Assembly: GCF_051251125.1 (NCBI RefSeq)
Contig: NZ_JBPCZL010000002.1
From: Carnimonas bestiolae
GTDB taxonomy: Bacteria; Pseudomonadota; Gammaproteobacteria; Pseudomonadales; Halomonadaceae
Reading direction: 5' to 3' (one strand)
Length of the DNA: 64,000 bases
Shown: positions 1 through 8,835 of the stretch, piece by piece
How positions within the stretch are numbered: the stretch's first letter is position 1
Layout: every line of letters starts with the position of its first letter
Made by a program: the position numbers and the translations under genes
The notes under the pieces: generated by a model
Told to the model about the DNA's origin: nothing
Database searches by the model: none
The model's input: only the letters and a program-made list of their open reading frames with translations

Positions 1-1256
1 GGAAGCTCCAGTACCAACGCCTTGTTTTCATCGCGCGCACTCAACGCCTCGATGCTGAATCGCTGCGGATTGCGTGATATGGCCCGTGCCAACGCCGCGC
101 GCAGATCAACGTCGAAGGCGCTGCCTTCCATATCGCGAGCGTGTACACCGAAGCCAATGTCCGTTGGAAACTGCTCGGGATCGAAATGCAGGTACCAGCC
201 CTCTATCGAGGCGATGTTGAAGGCGAAATCGGCCTGCATCACGATCTGCCAACCGGCATCACGCAGGGAGGCCAGTCCACGCCGGGCAAACGTTAGCCAA
301 CCGTTTTCGATGCCCATTTCGAAGGCTTCACCACAGGACTCGCTCAGCGCTTCGCTGCGACGCTTGGCGATTCTGAATCCCCATTCGCCCAGTCTATCTC
401 GCGCACGCTGCTCACCACTGCGATCGCGACTGACCTGCCACGTCTGGTCGTCGTGCTTCACTGACACTGCACGCGGTGTTTCCCCCGACACCACCGCACC
501 ACCGTAATCGAACGCGAGTGCTGCACGATGCCGTTGGCGTACTACCATTCGCCCGCTGCGCGGCTGATACACGCGCTCGCGGCGACTGCCCAGCGTCAAT
601 CGCGGCACCATCGCAAACGCACTAGTGGTCGACTGCGCCAACGGCGGCGGCACCACACCGCCCCCTTCGATAATGCTCTGTCGCAGCGCTTCTGCTGCGT
701 CGATATCAAACAGCGCACCATGGTACGCGGTGCGCATGGTGGCTTCGTCCAAGCCCGTGACCAGTGCGCCTATTTGTCCGTGATAGAGATCGAGATAGCA
801 GGGAGGGAAGGTACTCAATACGCGTTGGAAGTGCTCGTCTGCATTAGCCGCCAGCCATTGCAGCTGGTAGTAATCCCCAGGACCGCTGGAGGGACGCCAA
901 TCGAATTTCACATGTCGGGGCTCGCCTTGGGTCAGGGCAAGGCCATCGACGTTGTGCAACGAGAAGCGTTGAGTGCTGAGCAGAAGCGCAAGGATGGTTT
1001 CAGCGCCGGTATCATCGAGCCGTAGCACCTCGGGGAGTTGCTGCTGCGCAGCCAACGCCACCAGTTCACGGTCGTGCTCTGTTAACGGCACATCCGTTAA
1101 TGTCGGCAGATCGCTAAGCGCGATGCGCTCGACGCCTTCAATGGTGCTGTCGCGCCGCTTGAATACCAGATAGCTCTCAACCAACGCTAGATCGTCGTGG
1201 CTATAGGGTGCCAACACATATTCCAGCGTCCCCGTGCCTGTATAACTCGACCCCAT
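1..1256 (-). CDS. N-terminal part of large protein, probable SNF2-family helicase (runs off window)
   Basis: An open frame runs without a stop from an ATG at 1256 down to base 1, giving about 418 residues of an incomplete protein; an in-frame stop lies shortly upstream, so this ATG is the first possible. The visible part has no Walker motif. It does show features I associate with the N-terminal region of bacterial SNF2-type helicases of about 1100 residues: a block 'ALAFDYGG', a following R-D...E...L...G pattern, and 'LRDAGWQIVMQADFAF'. The helicase core would lie beyond the left edge. The family call is an inference from these weak similarities; that the frame is coding is well supported by its length and codon use. 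It is separated from waaA by about 180 bp. Confidence 0.6.
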   Translation of the reverse strand, partial: MGSSYTGTGTLEYVLAPYSHDDLALVESYLVFKRRDSTIEGVERIALSDLPTLTDVPLTEHDRELVALAAQQQLPEVLRLDDTGAETILALLLSTQRFSLHNVDGLALTQGEPRHVKFDWRPSSGPGDYYQLQWLAANADEHFQRVLSTFPPCYLDLYHGQIGALVTGLDEATMRTAYHGALFDIDAAEALRQSIIEGGGVVPPPLAQSTTSAFAMVPRLTLGSRRERVYQPRSGRMVVRQRHRAALAFDYGGAVVSGETPRAVSVKHDDQTWQVSRDRSGEQRARDRLGEWGFRIAKRRSEALSESCGEAFEMGIENGWLTFARRGLASLRDAGWQIVMQADFAFNIASIEGWYLHFDPEQFPTDIGFGVHARDMEGSAFDVDLRAALARAISRNPQRFSIEALSARDENKALVLEL

Positions 1257-1438
1257 CTCAACATCCCGGCCAATCGCGAAAACCCATCATGCTAGGGTGT
1301 TTATGGCAGTAGATACAAGCGAAACAGCGCCTATATGCACATAAAAAAAACGCTGAACGATACGTCAACGGTAGCAGGAAGGTACGCTAGCAACGAGGGC
1401 GCGGCGGTATTGGCGCGAGCGCGCTTTCGCTGATGAAG

Positions 1439-2746
1439 CTACTCACGGGCGGCCAGCTGCTGCTGCGCAGTGTATGCCTCGGCGGACAGCGGATGAACCA
1501 TGGTTAGCAAGTGCTCACGTATGCGCTCGGCGGCGCCACGATTGCGCTCTACTACCTCGAAAGCTGCACTTCCCAATGCCTTGCGGCGCTCTGGATAGGC
1601 CAGCAGGGTATTAATCGCCGCGCCCAGCTCGTAACCGCTCTCGACTTTTTCCAGGGCACCGTTAGCGCTCATTTCATCTGCGACTTCGGTAATGTTGGCG
1701 AGATGAGGGCCGCTGATAACCGGCAGCCCCAAGGCAGCCGGTTCCAGCAGGTTGTGGCCGCCCACCGGCACCAGACTACCGCCAACAAAGGCGATATCTG
1801 CGCTGGCGTATAGCGCAATCAGCTCACCCATAGTGTCGCCAACGTAAACGCTGACCGCTGGATCGATACGCTCATTAAGGCTGCGCCGCGCAATGCTCAG
1901 CACACCGAAACGGGATTCGCAGCTTAGCGCCACATCGTCAAACCGCTGTGGATGGCGCGGCACGATAATCAGCAGCGCATTGGGGTGCTGCTCAAGCACC
2001 TCCTGATGCGCTTCCAATACGCTTTCTTCTTCACCTTCACGCACCGAAGCGGCCACCCACACCGGGCGCTCGCCAATCTGCTCGCGCAGTGCCTTGCCGG
2101 TAGCGACGGCTTCAGCAGGCACCACCACGTCATACTTGAGCGGCCCGGTAACGGTGATGCGCTTGGCCTCCATGCCGAGCGCGCGGAAGCGTTTGCCATC
2201 TTCGCCACTTTTTACCGCCACCCAGTTGATACGCTCAAGCATGTCACGTACCAGAATCTGGAAGCGCGCATAGCGATGGAAGGAGCGTTCGCTGATACGC
2301 GCGTTCACCATCACGATGGGCACCTGGTGATTGGCGGCCGCGTGAATAAGATTGGGCCACAGCTCGGTTTCTACGATCACTAGCAGCTCAGGGTCCAGGC
2401 GACGCACCATCCGGCGCGTGGCCTGAGGAAAGTCGAGCGCCACGAAGTGATGACTTACTTCGTCGCCAAACAGCGCGCTAACGCGCTCGCCACCGGTGGC
2501 GGTCATAGTGGTGACCACTACCTGATAGTCGGGGTTATCATCGATCAGGTTGCGAATAACCGGCGCTGCCGTCATCACCTCACCCACCGATGCAGCGTGC
2601 ACCCACACCACCGGCTTATTGTTCGCTTTTTCGATCCAGCCCAACCGCTCGGCGCGCGAATGGCGCGGCAGCTGCTCGCGCCAGATACGCTTCCATACCA
2701 GCGGTGAGAGTGAATAAAGCAGCGTGTTATAGAGATGTCTGCCCAC
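1439..2746 (-). CDS. waaA: 3-deoxy-D-manno-octulosonic acid (Kdo) transferase WaaA
   Basis: WaaA adds Kdo from CMP-Kdo to lipid IVA at the cytoplasmic face of the inner membrane, the first step of LPS inner-core assembly. The 435-residue product has the usual length for GT30. It has a short hydrophobic N-terminus, the conserved 'VHAASVGE' block (residues 49-56, with the catalytic-type Glu56), 'IVETELWPN' (about 124-132), and a C-terminal 'GGSLVPVGGHNLLEPAA' CMP-sugar-binding region. The start is a GTG only two bases after the hldE stop, so the two genes are likely translationally coupled. Last gene of the operon GT9-hldE-waaA. A kdkA-type kinase lies nearby, which suggests a single, phosphorylated Kdo, but mono- or bifunctionality cannot be read from the sequence. 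Confidence 0.95.
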   Translation of the reverse strand: MGRHLYNTLLYSLSPLVWKRIWREQLPRHSRAERLGWIEKANNKPVVWVHAASVGEVMTAAPVIRNLIDDNPDYQVVVTTMTATGGERVSALFGDEVSHHFVALDFPQATRRMVRRLDPELLVIVETELWPNLIHAAANHQVPIVMVNARISERSFHRYARFQILVRDMLERINWVAVKSGEDGKRFRALGMEAKRITVTGPLKYDVVVPAEAVATGKALREQIGERPVWVAASVREGEEESVLEAHQEVLEQHPNALLIIVPRHPQRFDDVALSCESRFGVLSIARRSLNERIDPAVSVYVGDTMGELIALYASADIAFVGGSLVPVGGHNLLEPAALGLPVISGPHLANITEVADEMSANGALEKVESGYELGAAINTLLAYPERRKALGSAAFEVVERNRGAAERIREHLLTMVHPLSAEAYTAQQQLAARE

Positions 2747-2748
2747 AA

Positions 2749-4179
2749 TCAGGTCCGCGATTTGATCTTATTGATAAGGCCTGTGGTAGAAACGCCTTCC
2801 TCGAAGTTCAGCACCTTCACTTCTCCGCCGTTGGCGAGCACCGCTTCATGCCCCGCAATTTCTTCCACGCGGTAATCGCCCCCTTTGACCAGCACATCAG
2901 GTAGCACTGCCTCAATCAAACGCTGCGGCGTGTCCTCGCTGAAGGGAACAACCCAGTCCACTGCGGCTAGTGCCGACAGTACGCGCATCCGTTGCTCAAG
3001 GGAATTCATCGGCCGGGTGGGGCCCTTCAGCCGCTGCACCGAGGCATCGTCGTTGACCGCCACGACCAGGCGATCGCCCAACTGACGGGCTTCTTCGAGA
3101 TAGCCAACATGGCCGGAATGCAGAATATCGAAGACGCCGTTGGTCATTACTACGCGCTCGCCGCGCGCCTGTGCCGAACGCACCAAGCCTGCCAAGGCGG
3201 CTGCCCCGGTATCAGCGGAATCAATGCTGAAGCCATGTTCGTGCAGCGCGCCATACATCTCGGCCATGGTGAGCGTTGCCGTACCAGGCTTGGCCACAAC
3301 CAGACCTGCCGAGAAGTTGGCCAGCCACAGCGCTTGCTCCATGGGCTTGCCCGCCGCCAGCGCCAGCCCAAGCACACCGATAACGGTATCGCCGGCGCCG
3401 GTAACGTCGTAGACCTCTCGTGCGTGGGTAGGCAGATGCAGCGGTGCCGCTCCTTCACGAATCAGTACCATGCCGCGCTCGGACAGCGTAATCAGCAGCG
3501 CTTCAAGCGCCAGCGACTCGCGCAGTTGCTCACCTTTGGCGAACAGTTCAGCGTCGGTTTCCGAGCGCCCCATCACCGCCTCGAATTCGCTAAGGTTTGG
3601 GGTGATCAGGCTGGCCCCTTGGTAGCGCGAGAAATCAGTACCCTTGGGGTCGACCAGCACCCGCTTGCCCGCATCGCGGCCGGCTTGAATCAGCGCCTGC
3701 ACATCCGACAGCGTGCCTTTGCCGTAGTCGGAAAGAATCATTAGATCGCAATCGCCGAGCGCTTGCTTCACCTGATGCAGCAGCGGTGCTTTATCGGCGT
3801 GGACCAGCGGCACTTCGAAATCGAGACGCAACAGCTGTTGGTTGCGGCTCATTACCCTGAGTTTGGTAATCGTGGGGATGTCGCTATTAACGTAGAAGTG
3901 CGGTGCGACGTTGTTTTTCTTCAGTGCGCTAGTGAGCAATTCGGCGTTTTCGTCATCGCCCACCACACCGACCAGCCCGGCATGGGCCCCTAAAGAGGCG
4001 ATGTTAAGCGCAACGTTGGCAGCACCGCCGGGACGATCTTCTGCTTCATCGACACGCACGACCGGCACCGGTGCCTCGGGAGAAATTCGTGAGGCAGGCC
4101 CATGCCAATAGCGATCGAGCATGACATCGCCCACCACCAATACGCGCGCCGCATCCAGCGCATCTATGTCGAGTTTCAC
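2749..4179 (-). CDS. hldE: Bifunctional heptose 7-phosphate kinase / heptose 1-phosphate adenylyltransferase HldE
   Basis: HldE phosphorylates D-glycero-D-manno-heptose 7-phosphate at O1 and later adenylylates the 1-phosphate, supplying ADP-heptose for the LPS core. From a GTG at 4179 the product is 476 residues, almost exactly the E. coli length. The N-terminal ribokinase-like domain (about 1-320) has 'VVGDVMLDRYWHG' and the PfkB signature 'DVTGAGDTVIG'. The C-terminal nucleotidyltransferase domain (about 345-476) has 'TNGVFDILHSGH' with the HxGH motif. An open frame continues upstream of the GTG, but the GTG overlaps the stop of the preceding heptosyltransferase gene by four bases (GTGA) and gives the family-length protein, so it is the chosen start. 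hldD and gmhB, the other steps of the pathway, are also in this window. Confidence 0.95.
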   Translation of the reverse strand: MKLDIDALDAARVLVVGDVMLDRYWHGPASRISPEAPVPVVRVDEAEDRPGGAANVALNIASLGAHAGLVGVVGDDENAELLTSALKKNNVAPHFYVNSDIPTITKLRVMSRNQQLLRLDFEVPLVHADKAPLLHQVKQALGDCDLMILSDYGKGTLSDVQALIQAGRDAGKRVLVDPKGTDFSRYQGASLITPNLSEFEAVMGRSETDAELFAKGEQLRESLALEALLITLSERGMVLIREGAAPLHLPTHAREVYDVTGAGDTVIGVLGLALAAGKPMEQALWLANFSAGLVVAKPGTATLTMAEMYGALHEHGFSIDSADTGAAALAGLVRSAQARGERVVMTNGVFDILHSGHVGYLEEARQLGDRLVVAVNDDASVQRLKGPTRPMNSLEQRMRVLSALAAVDWVVPFSEDTPQRLIEAVLPDVLVKGGDYRVEEIAGHEAVLANGGEVKVLNFEEGVSTTGLINKIKSRT

Positions 4180-5306
4180 TGACTGTCTCCCGCGACGTGC
4201 GTTTGAGTATCCTGATAAAGCTGATCGAGCTGCGTGCATACGTCTTCGCTGGTAATCAGCGACATCGCATCGGGGTGGCGCACGCGCGCTCCCCAGGTAA
4301 TCTGCTCCGGCGCTTTCTGCATATAAGTGCGTACAGCGTCGGGATAGCGATTGACCACGTAACGCTGCCACAAATAGGGCGCAGCGCGCTCCGGGTTGGT
4401 GGTGGCATAAAGCCCCACTACTGGCGTTCCCAAGGCATTCGCCATATGCACGGGGCCTGAATCGGGGGCGATTACCGCTCGCGCGGTTGCAATAACGGCC
4501 AGTACCCCTTTCAGCGACGTTTTGCCGAGCAAGCTAACCGGCTGCCCTTCGCCCAGGTGATGACACAACTCGCCGATACGCGCCACCATCTGCTGCTCGA
4601 CGTCGCTATTGCCGCCGGTCAGGAAGGTAGTAAGCCCATACTTACGCCAAGCGTGCTCGATTACGGCAGCGTAGCCTTCGGCCGACCAGTTTCGGTAGTT
4701 GCGCAACCGTGGATTGGCACAGGGGCTAATCACTAGCGCAGGGCGACCAGCCATCAGCGCATCGGCTTCCTGCTGTGCTGATTCGGGAATCGGCAAATCC
4801 CACCGTAGCTGCGCTAGCTCCTGCTGTGCATCCAGGCCCAAAGCACCGGCGAAATCCATGAACGATTCAAGCACGTGAGCATGGGCATGCGGCGCGATGC
4901 GGCGATTGGTAAACCAGGTTTGGTGGTCCTTGGCGCGCGCCTTATCGAAACCAAGGCGAATGTTCGCGCGAATACCCAGCGATAGCACGCTGGCCCTAAG
5001 CGATTGCTGCATGTGCAGCAAGATGTCGAAGCGCTGGCCTTTTAACTGACGCCATAGCGCCCGCATGCCCGCTAAGCCGGTGCTTTTGTCGTAAGCCAAC
5101 AGCTCAATGCCATCAATCCCGCTGAGCAGGCTATATTCCGCCTTGCCTACAATCCAGGTGATATGCGCCTCAGGCCAGCATTTTGCCAGCGCGCGCACTG
5201 TCGGCACCAGGTTGCAGACATCGCCCAACGCTGAGAGCCTTAATACGCATACACGCTGCGGCGCTGCCGACAATAGTGAGTTGTTACTCAAAAAACGAGT
5301 CCCCAT
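4176..5306 (-). CDS. GT9-family LPS heptosyltransferase (heptosyltransferase I-like)
   Basis: 376-residue GT9 enzyme expected to transfer heptose from ADP-heptose to the growing LPS core on the cytoplasmic side. The N-terminal motif 'VLRLSALGDVCNLVP' and the C-terminal 'PDSGPVHMANALGTPVVGLY' are typical of the family (ADP-heptose-binding Asp-Ser-Gly). It is first in an operon with hldE (4-bp overlap) and waaA. It could be WaaC (HepI), since waaF is separately recognisable at 13526, but the motifs do not settle acceptor specificity, so no symbol is given. The upstream region up to kdkA is short (about 136 bp) and divergent. Confidence 0.85.
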   Translation of the reverse strand: MGTRFLSNNSLLSAAPQRVCVLRLSALGDVCNLVPTVRALAKCWPEAHITWIVGKAEYSLLSGIDGIELLAYDKSTGLAGMRALWRQLKGQRFDILLHMQQSLRASVLSLGIRANIRLGFDKARAKDHQTWFTNRRIAPHAHAHVLESFMDFAGALGLDAQQELAQLRWDLPIPESAQQEADALMAGRPALVISPCANPRLRNYRNWSAEGYAAVIEHAWRKYGLTTFLTGGNSDVEQQMVARIGELCHHLGEGQPVSLLGKTSLKGVLAVIATARAVIAPDSGPVHMANALGTPVVGLYATTNPERAAPYLWQRYVVNRYPDAVRTYMQKAPEQITWGARVRHPDAMSLITSEDVCTQLDQLYQDTQTHVAGDSQ

Positions 5307-5442
5307 ATACCGAAAGCGATGCGTTGCCAGTTCGCTACACGAGTATCACTGCTCAACACCCGTGGCTACCATTACGCATCGCCCTAAATACGTGCACTAT
5401 AGGCGTGTGCTAGAAAGTACTGCCTACCGCCTTTGGAACAGC

Positions 5443-6192
5443 ATGTCGATTACTTACCTACAACACGCGAATGCCCACATTCTATATGAAGCCGACCAAT
5501 TTTGCGGAATTGGTCAGGGGGCGCAAGCAGCACAACAGCTCGAGCCTCTTTTCACGACCGCTTATTGGCAGCACCAGCAGGCGGTCATTGCCAAGGCGCC
5601 GGGGCGCGGCGAGAGCCTGTTCGTTACACCGCAGAACATCGCCAGCGACCCCAATGCCCAGTGGGTGTTACGCCCCTACCGCCGTGGAGGCGCTATCGCT
5701 CGGGTGAGTCAGCAGCGCTATTGGTGGAGTGGCGTTAACGCGACGCGCGCGTTCAGGGAATTCCGCCTGACCGCCACGCTGAAAGAGCGAGGGCTTGCGG
5801 TGCCCCAGCCGGTGGGTGCGTGCGTATGGCGCGCGGGACTCACCTACCAGGCGGCGTTCATCAGTGCGCGAATAGCAGAGGCCAAGCCATTGGCGGCGCT
5901 GCTCGATAGCATTGATACCGCCACGCTTGAACAAACCGGCAGGCTCATTCGCGATGCCCATGATCTTGGCCTTGATCACGTTGATCTTAACGCCCGCAAT
6001 CTACTGATTGATAAACGCGGCAAGCCTTGGATTATCGATCTGGATCGCTGCCGTCTGCGCACGCGAGGCCGCTGGCAGGACGCCAACCTTCAGCGACTCG
6101 GACGATCATTGGAGAAATTCGCACCACAGCGCGGTGCGGCACTGCTCGACGATATTCGCCGAGGCTATCAGGAAACCGAGACGCCGCGATAG
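5443..6192 (+). CDS. kdkA: 3-deoxy-D-manno-octulosonic acid kinase KdkA
   Basis: KdkA phosphorylates the 4-OH of Kdo on lipid A, a modification of organisms with one phosphorylated Kdo such as Haemophilus, Vibrio and Pseudomonas relatives. The 249-residue product carries the small-kinase catalytic loop 'HVDLNARNLLI' (H-x-D-L-x4-N) and the metal-binding 'IIDLDRCR'. The open frame extends upstream of 5443, but the ATG at 5443 begins a sequence that aligns with the family N-terminus, so the extra part is noncoding. Its 3' end overlaps the convergent GT4 gene by 25 bp. Transcribed divergently from the GT9-hldE-waaA operon. Confidence 0.88.
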   Translation: MSITYLQHANAHILYEADQFCGIGQGAQAAQQLEPLFTTAYWQHQQAVIAKAPGRGESLFVTPQNIASDPNAQWVLRPYRRGGAIARVSQQRYWWSGVNATRAFREFRLTATLKERGLAVPQPVGACVWRAGLTYQAAFISARIAEAKPLAALLDSIDTATLEQTGRLIRDAHDLGLDHVDLNARNLLIDKRGKPWIIDLDRCRLRTRGRWQDANLQRLGRSLEKFAPQRGAALLDDIRRGYQETETPR

Positions 6193-7289
6193 CAGTCGAT
6201 CAATGTGTCCAGGTGGCGCTCCGCCGAGAACTGCTGCTCAACCTTGGCACGCCCTGCCTTGCCTAGCAGCTCACGCAAAGCGGGGGAGTTTTCCAATTGC
6301 ACGATCGCTTTGCGCCACTTCGCAGGCGCATTTGGATCGACCAACACGCCATCACCATTACCGAGAATTTCGGGCAGCGCACCCGAATTGGAGCCGATCA
6401 CCGGCCGCGACATCGCCATTGCCTCGATGGCCGTCAAGCCAAAGGCTTCATTGGGTGACGGTACGCATACGATATCCAGCGCGCCCAGCACCTCGGCTAA
6501 ATCGCTGCGAAAGCCAACCAACTGCACTCGCTGCTCAAGCCCCGCTGCGGCAATCTTGGCGCGCAACTCGCTAACAAAGCTTTCGCTACTACCGCTTGAG
6601 CCATCGAGTCCGCCAATAATCAGCCCGCGCACACGGCTATCGGCGGGCAGCTCAGCCAACGCGTCGATAAATACCTGATGTCCTTTGCCTGGCGTGATGC
6701 GGGCGGCCAGCCCTACGGCGATTTCATTCGACTCGATGCCAAGCGAGTATCGCACCTGCTGACGCTCTTCATCAGATTGGGCGCCGAATGCCGCGACATC
6801 GACGCCGTGATATAGCCGCGCAATACGCTCGGGCGCCACCGGAAGCGCCTTTTTATTGCGCGCCAGCGTCGCATCGCTGATCGACAGCACCTGGTCGACC
6901 TTGCCAAACGCCCAGCGGTGGTACAGGTCGCGTTTGGGTTTGCTAACGCCCATGTGTTCGGTGAAGACGATACGCAGTGATGGCATGCCTGATTTAAGCA
7001 GCGCAGCAAGCCGCAAATCGCTGGATTTATGGCAGTGCAGCACTGAAATCTTGCGGGCACGCATCCACCGCCGCAGCCGACACACGCGCCACAACGCGCG
7101 CGTGACAGAGCTATATTCCAGCACTTCAACACCCTGCTGACGCATCGCGTCGCCCAAACGAGCGCCTTCCAACGTTACGCAATACACGCGCCAGCCACGG
7201 TTGGATAGAGCGGGAGCAAGGCGGGAGGGATACATTTCCAACCCTCCCCAGCCTCGCGACATACACATTTCGAGTACGCCCTCACTCAT
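6168..7289 (-). CDS. GT4-family glycosyltransferase, probable LPS core
   Basis: 373-residue retaining glycosyltransferase of family GT4 (GT-B fold). The N-terminal part has a glycine-rich nucleotide-sugar-side loop ('SRGWGGLEMYPSRLAPAL', about residues 11-28). The C-terminal donor domain has the EX7E signature in 'NEAFGLTAIEAMA'. Its position among waaA, kdkA and GT9 genes indicates a role in adding a core sugar to LPS, but donor and acceptor are unknown. The 3' end overlaps kdkA on the opposite strand by 25 bp. A 459-bp noncoding region lies upstream. Confidence 0.85.
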   Translation of the reverse strand: MSEGVLEMCMSRGWGGLEMYPSRLAPALSNRGWRVYCVTLEGARLGDAMRQQGVEVLEYSSVTRALWRVCRLRRWMRARKISVLHCHKSSDLRLAALLKSGMPSLRIVFTEHMGVSKPKRDLYHRWAFGKVDQVLSISDATLARNKKALPVAPERIARLYHGVDVAAFGAQSDEERQQVRYSLGIESNEIAVGLAARITPGKGHQVFIDALAELPADSRVRGLIIGGLDGSSGSSESFVSELRAKIAAAGLEQRVQLVGFRSDLAEVLGALDIVCVPSPNEAFGLTAIEAMAMSRPVIGSNSGALPEILGNGDGVLVDPNAPAKWRKAIVQLENSPALRELLGKAGRAKVEQQFSAERHLDTLIDCYRGVSVS

Positions 7290-7748
7290 ACCGACATTCC
7301 CTTCCCTTTTAATCGTAAGCAGTGCGTTATCGTCGAGTACGCACCCTGCTCATCTTTCTCTACCGAATTGCGCGACAAGCGTCGAACGAATGCCATTTTC
7401 GCAGACAATCGCATTAAAACGCGCCCAATCCATTCGCCAAAAGTCGCACAGAGTACATCGGTTGATCGGTGATTACACTATCTGAATCAGGCATCGCTGC
7501 GGGCAGCTGAGTCGATGACGGCCAGCTGGACAACAGCGGTTCCGAAAACCGGCTGAAAAACAGTGAGCTATCGATGAAACGTGAACCTGAACGGCGAGAG
7601 GTTTCGCATTATTCATGCGTCGAAAGAGTATCCATCTCACGGTTAACCGATCAACGAACAACCGTGGCACGGATGAAGAAAAAGCACTTTTCAGGTACGC
7701 TGTAGGCCTCTCGACTTAACGCCCTGCCACTTGGAATAGCCCCACGTC
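7290..7748. other. Noncoding spacer between two divergent glycosyltransferase genes
   Basis: 459 bp between the starts of the minus-strand GT4 gene and the plus-strand GT9 gene. Small open frames are present but none has a convincing ribosome-binding site or recognisable product. It should contain both promoters; I could not assign them by eye. Confidence 0.5.
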
Positions 7749-8786
7749 ATGAGTTTCTCGCACCGTATTCTCGTTGTTCGCAATGACAAACTGGGCGACT
7801 TCATGCTCGCGTGGCCCGCGCTCAAGGCGCTACGACACGCCTCACCGGATAATCATATTGCGGTGCTAGTACCCGACTACACGGCCCCCATGGCACGCCT
7901 GTGCCCTTGGATCGATGAGGTGCTCATCGATCCAGGTGCGGGCAGCGGCAGCCAACTCACCACGCTGATGCGCGATGGCCATTTCGATGCGCTACTGACC
8001 CTATTCTCAACGCCACGCGTGGGCTGGGCAGGAATGCGTGCGCACATTCCATTGCGCATGGCGCCTGCTACTAAGTGGGCGCAGTTTTTTTACGGTACGC
8101 GCATAACTCAGCGTCGCTCACGTTCGTTGAAGCCCGAGTACATTTATAATCTGGAATTGGCGGAAGCACTCGCGAAGCGCCTGAATCAGTACCCGCGACG
8201 CGTTGCGCCGCCGTACTGGCCGCTGGAAAGCGAGCAGCGCGCTAGCCAGCGTCAGCAGCTTGCTCATGAACTGGCGCTGGACAGCGAACGGCAGTGGTGG
8301 GTGCTCCACCCCGGCAGCGGCGGCTCGGCGGTCAACCTAAGCCCGCAGCGCTACATCGAGCTGGCGGAGAAGGTAACCCGCCACGCCAGCAGCGCGATCA
8401 GCTTTATCGTGAGCTGGGGACCGGGTGAGAAGGAGCGAGCCAGCGCTGTTACTCAGGCGCTCGCTGAACGGCAGATCGACGCCCACTTAATGCCAGCGCG
8501 CGCAGGGCTGGCCGAGTTTGCCCTCACGCTAGCAGCGGCCGATGGGATGATTGCCGGGTCGACAGGGCCACTTCATATAGCAGGCTGTCTGGATATCGCC
8601 ACGCTCGGTTTTTTCCCGGCCAAACGTTCTGCCACTTCGCTACGCTGGCAAACCTGCAATGACAGCGACAAACGCTTGGCATTCAGTCCACCGCCCAGCG
8701 AAGACGCGCGGCAGGCAACTAATATGGAGCGCATAGACATCGATGCAGCGGCCATCGCTCTCGCCAAACTGATCGACAAGCGCTGA
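7749..8786 (+). CDS. GT9-family glycosyltransferase (heptosyltransferase-like)
   Basis: 345-residue GT9 protein. It starts with 'HRILVVRNDKLGDFMLAWPAL', the family's N-terminal signature, and has a C-terminal site 'MIAGSTGPLHIAGCLD', where the usual P-D-S-G is replaced by G-S-T-G. That variant is common in later-acting or atypical heptosyltransferases (WaaQ/RfaF-like paralogues). It probably extends the LPS core; which residue is transferred is unknown. The stop codon is followed without a gap by a perfect parS site. Confidence 0.83.
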   Translation: MSFSHRILVVRNDKLGDFMLAWPALKALRHASPDNHIAVLVPDYTAPMARLCPWIDEVLIDPGAGSGSQLTTLMRDGHFDALLTLFSTPRVGWAGMRAHIPLRMAPATKWAQFFYGTRITQRRSRSLKPEYIYNLELAEALAKRLNQYPRRVAPPYWPLESEQRASQRQQLAHELALDSERQWWVLHPGSGGSAVNLSPQRYIELAEKVTRHASSAISFIVSWGPGEKERASAVTQALAERQIDAHLMPARAGLAEFALTLAAADGMIAGSTGPLHIAGCLDIATLGFFPAKRSATSLRWQTCNDSDKRLAFSPPPSEDARQATNMERIDIDAAAIALAKLIDKR

Positions 8787-8802
8787 TGTTTCACGTGAAA
8801 CA
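8787..8802. promoter_or_regulatory. parS centromere site 1
   Basis: Perfect 16-bp palindrome TGTTTCACGTGAAACA, identical to the conserved ParB-binding consensus, starting right after the stop codon of the GT9 gene. ParB loads here, spreads with CTP and recruits ParA/SMC for origin segregation. First of four identical copies in the window. Confidence 0.95.
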
Positions 8803-8835
8803 TTGGTACGCTAACGCGGCGTTGGCTGTACCTGC

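Noticed and set aside
2992..3744. 250-codon frame antisense to hldE
   Set aside because: Shadow of a strongly conserved gene; no family resemblance or ribosome-binding site.
7473..7670. 65-codon minus-strand frame upstream of the GT9 gene
   Set aside because: Cys/Arg-rich, no ribosome-binding site, no family resemblance; lies where promoters are expected.
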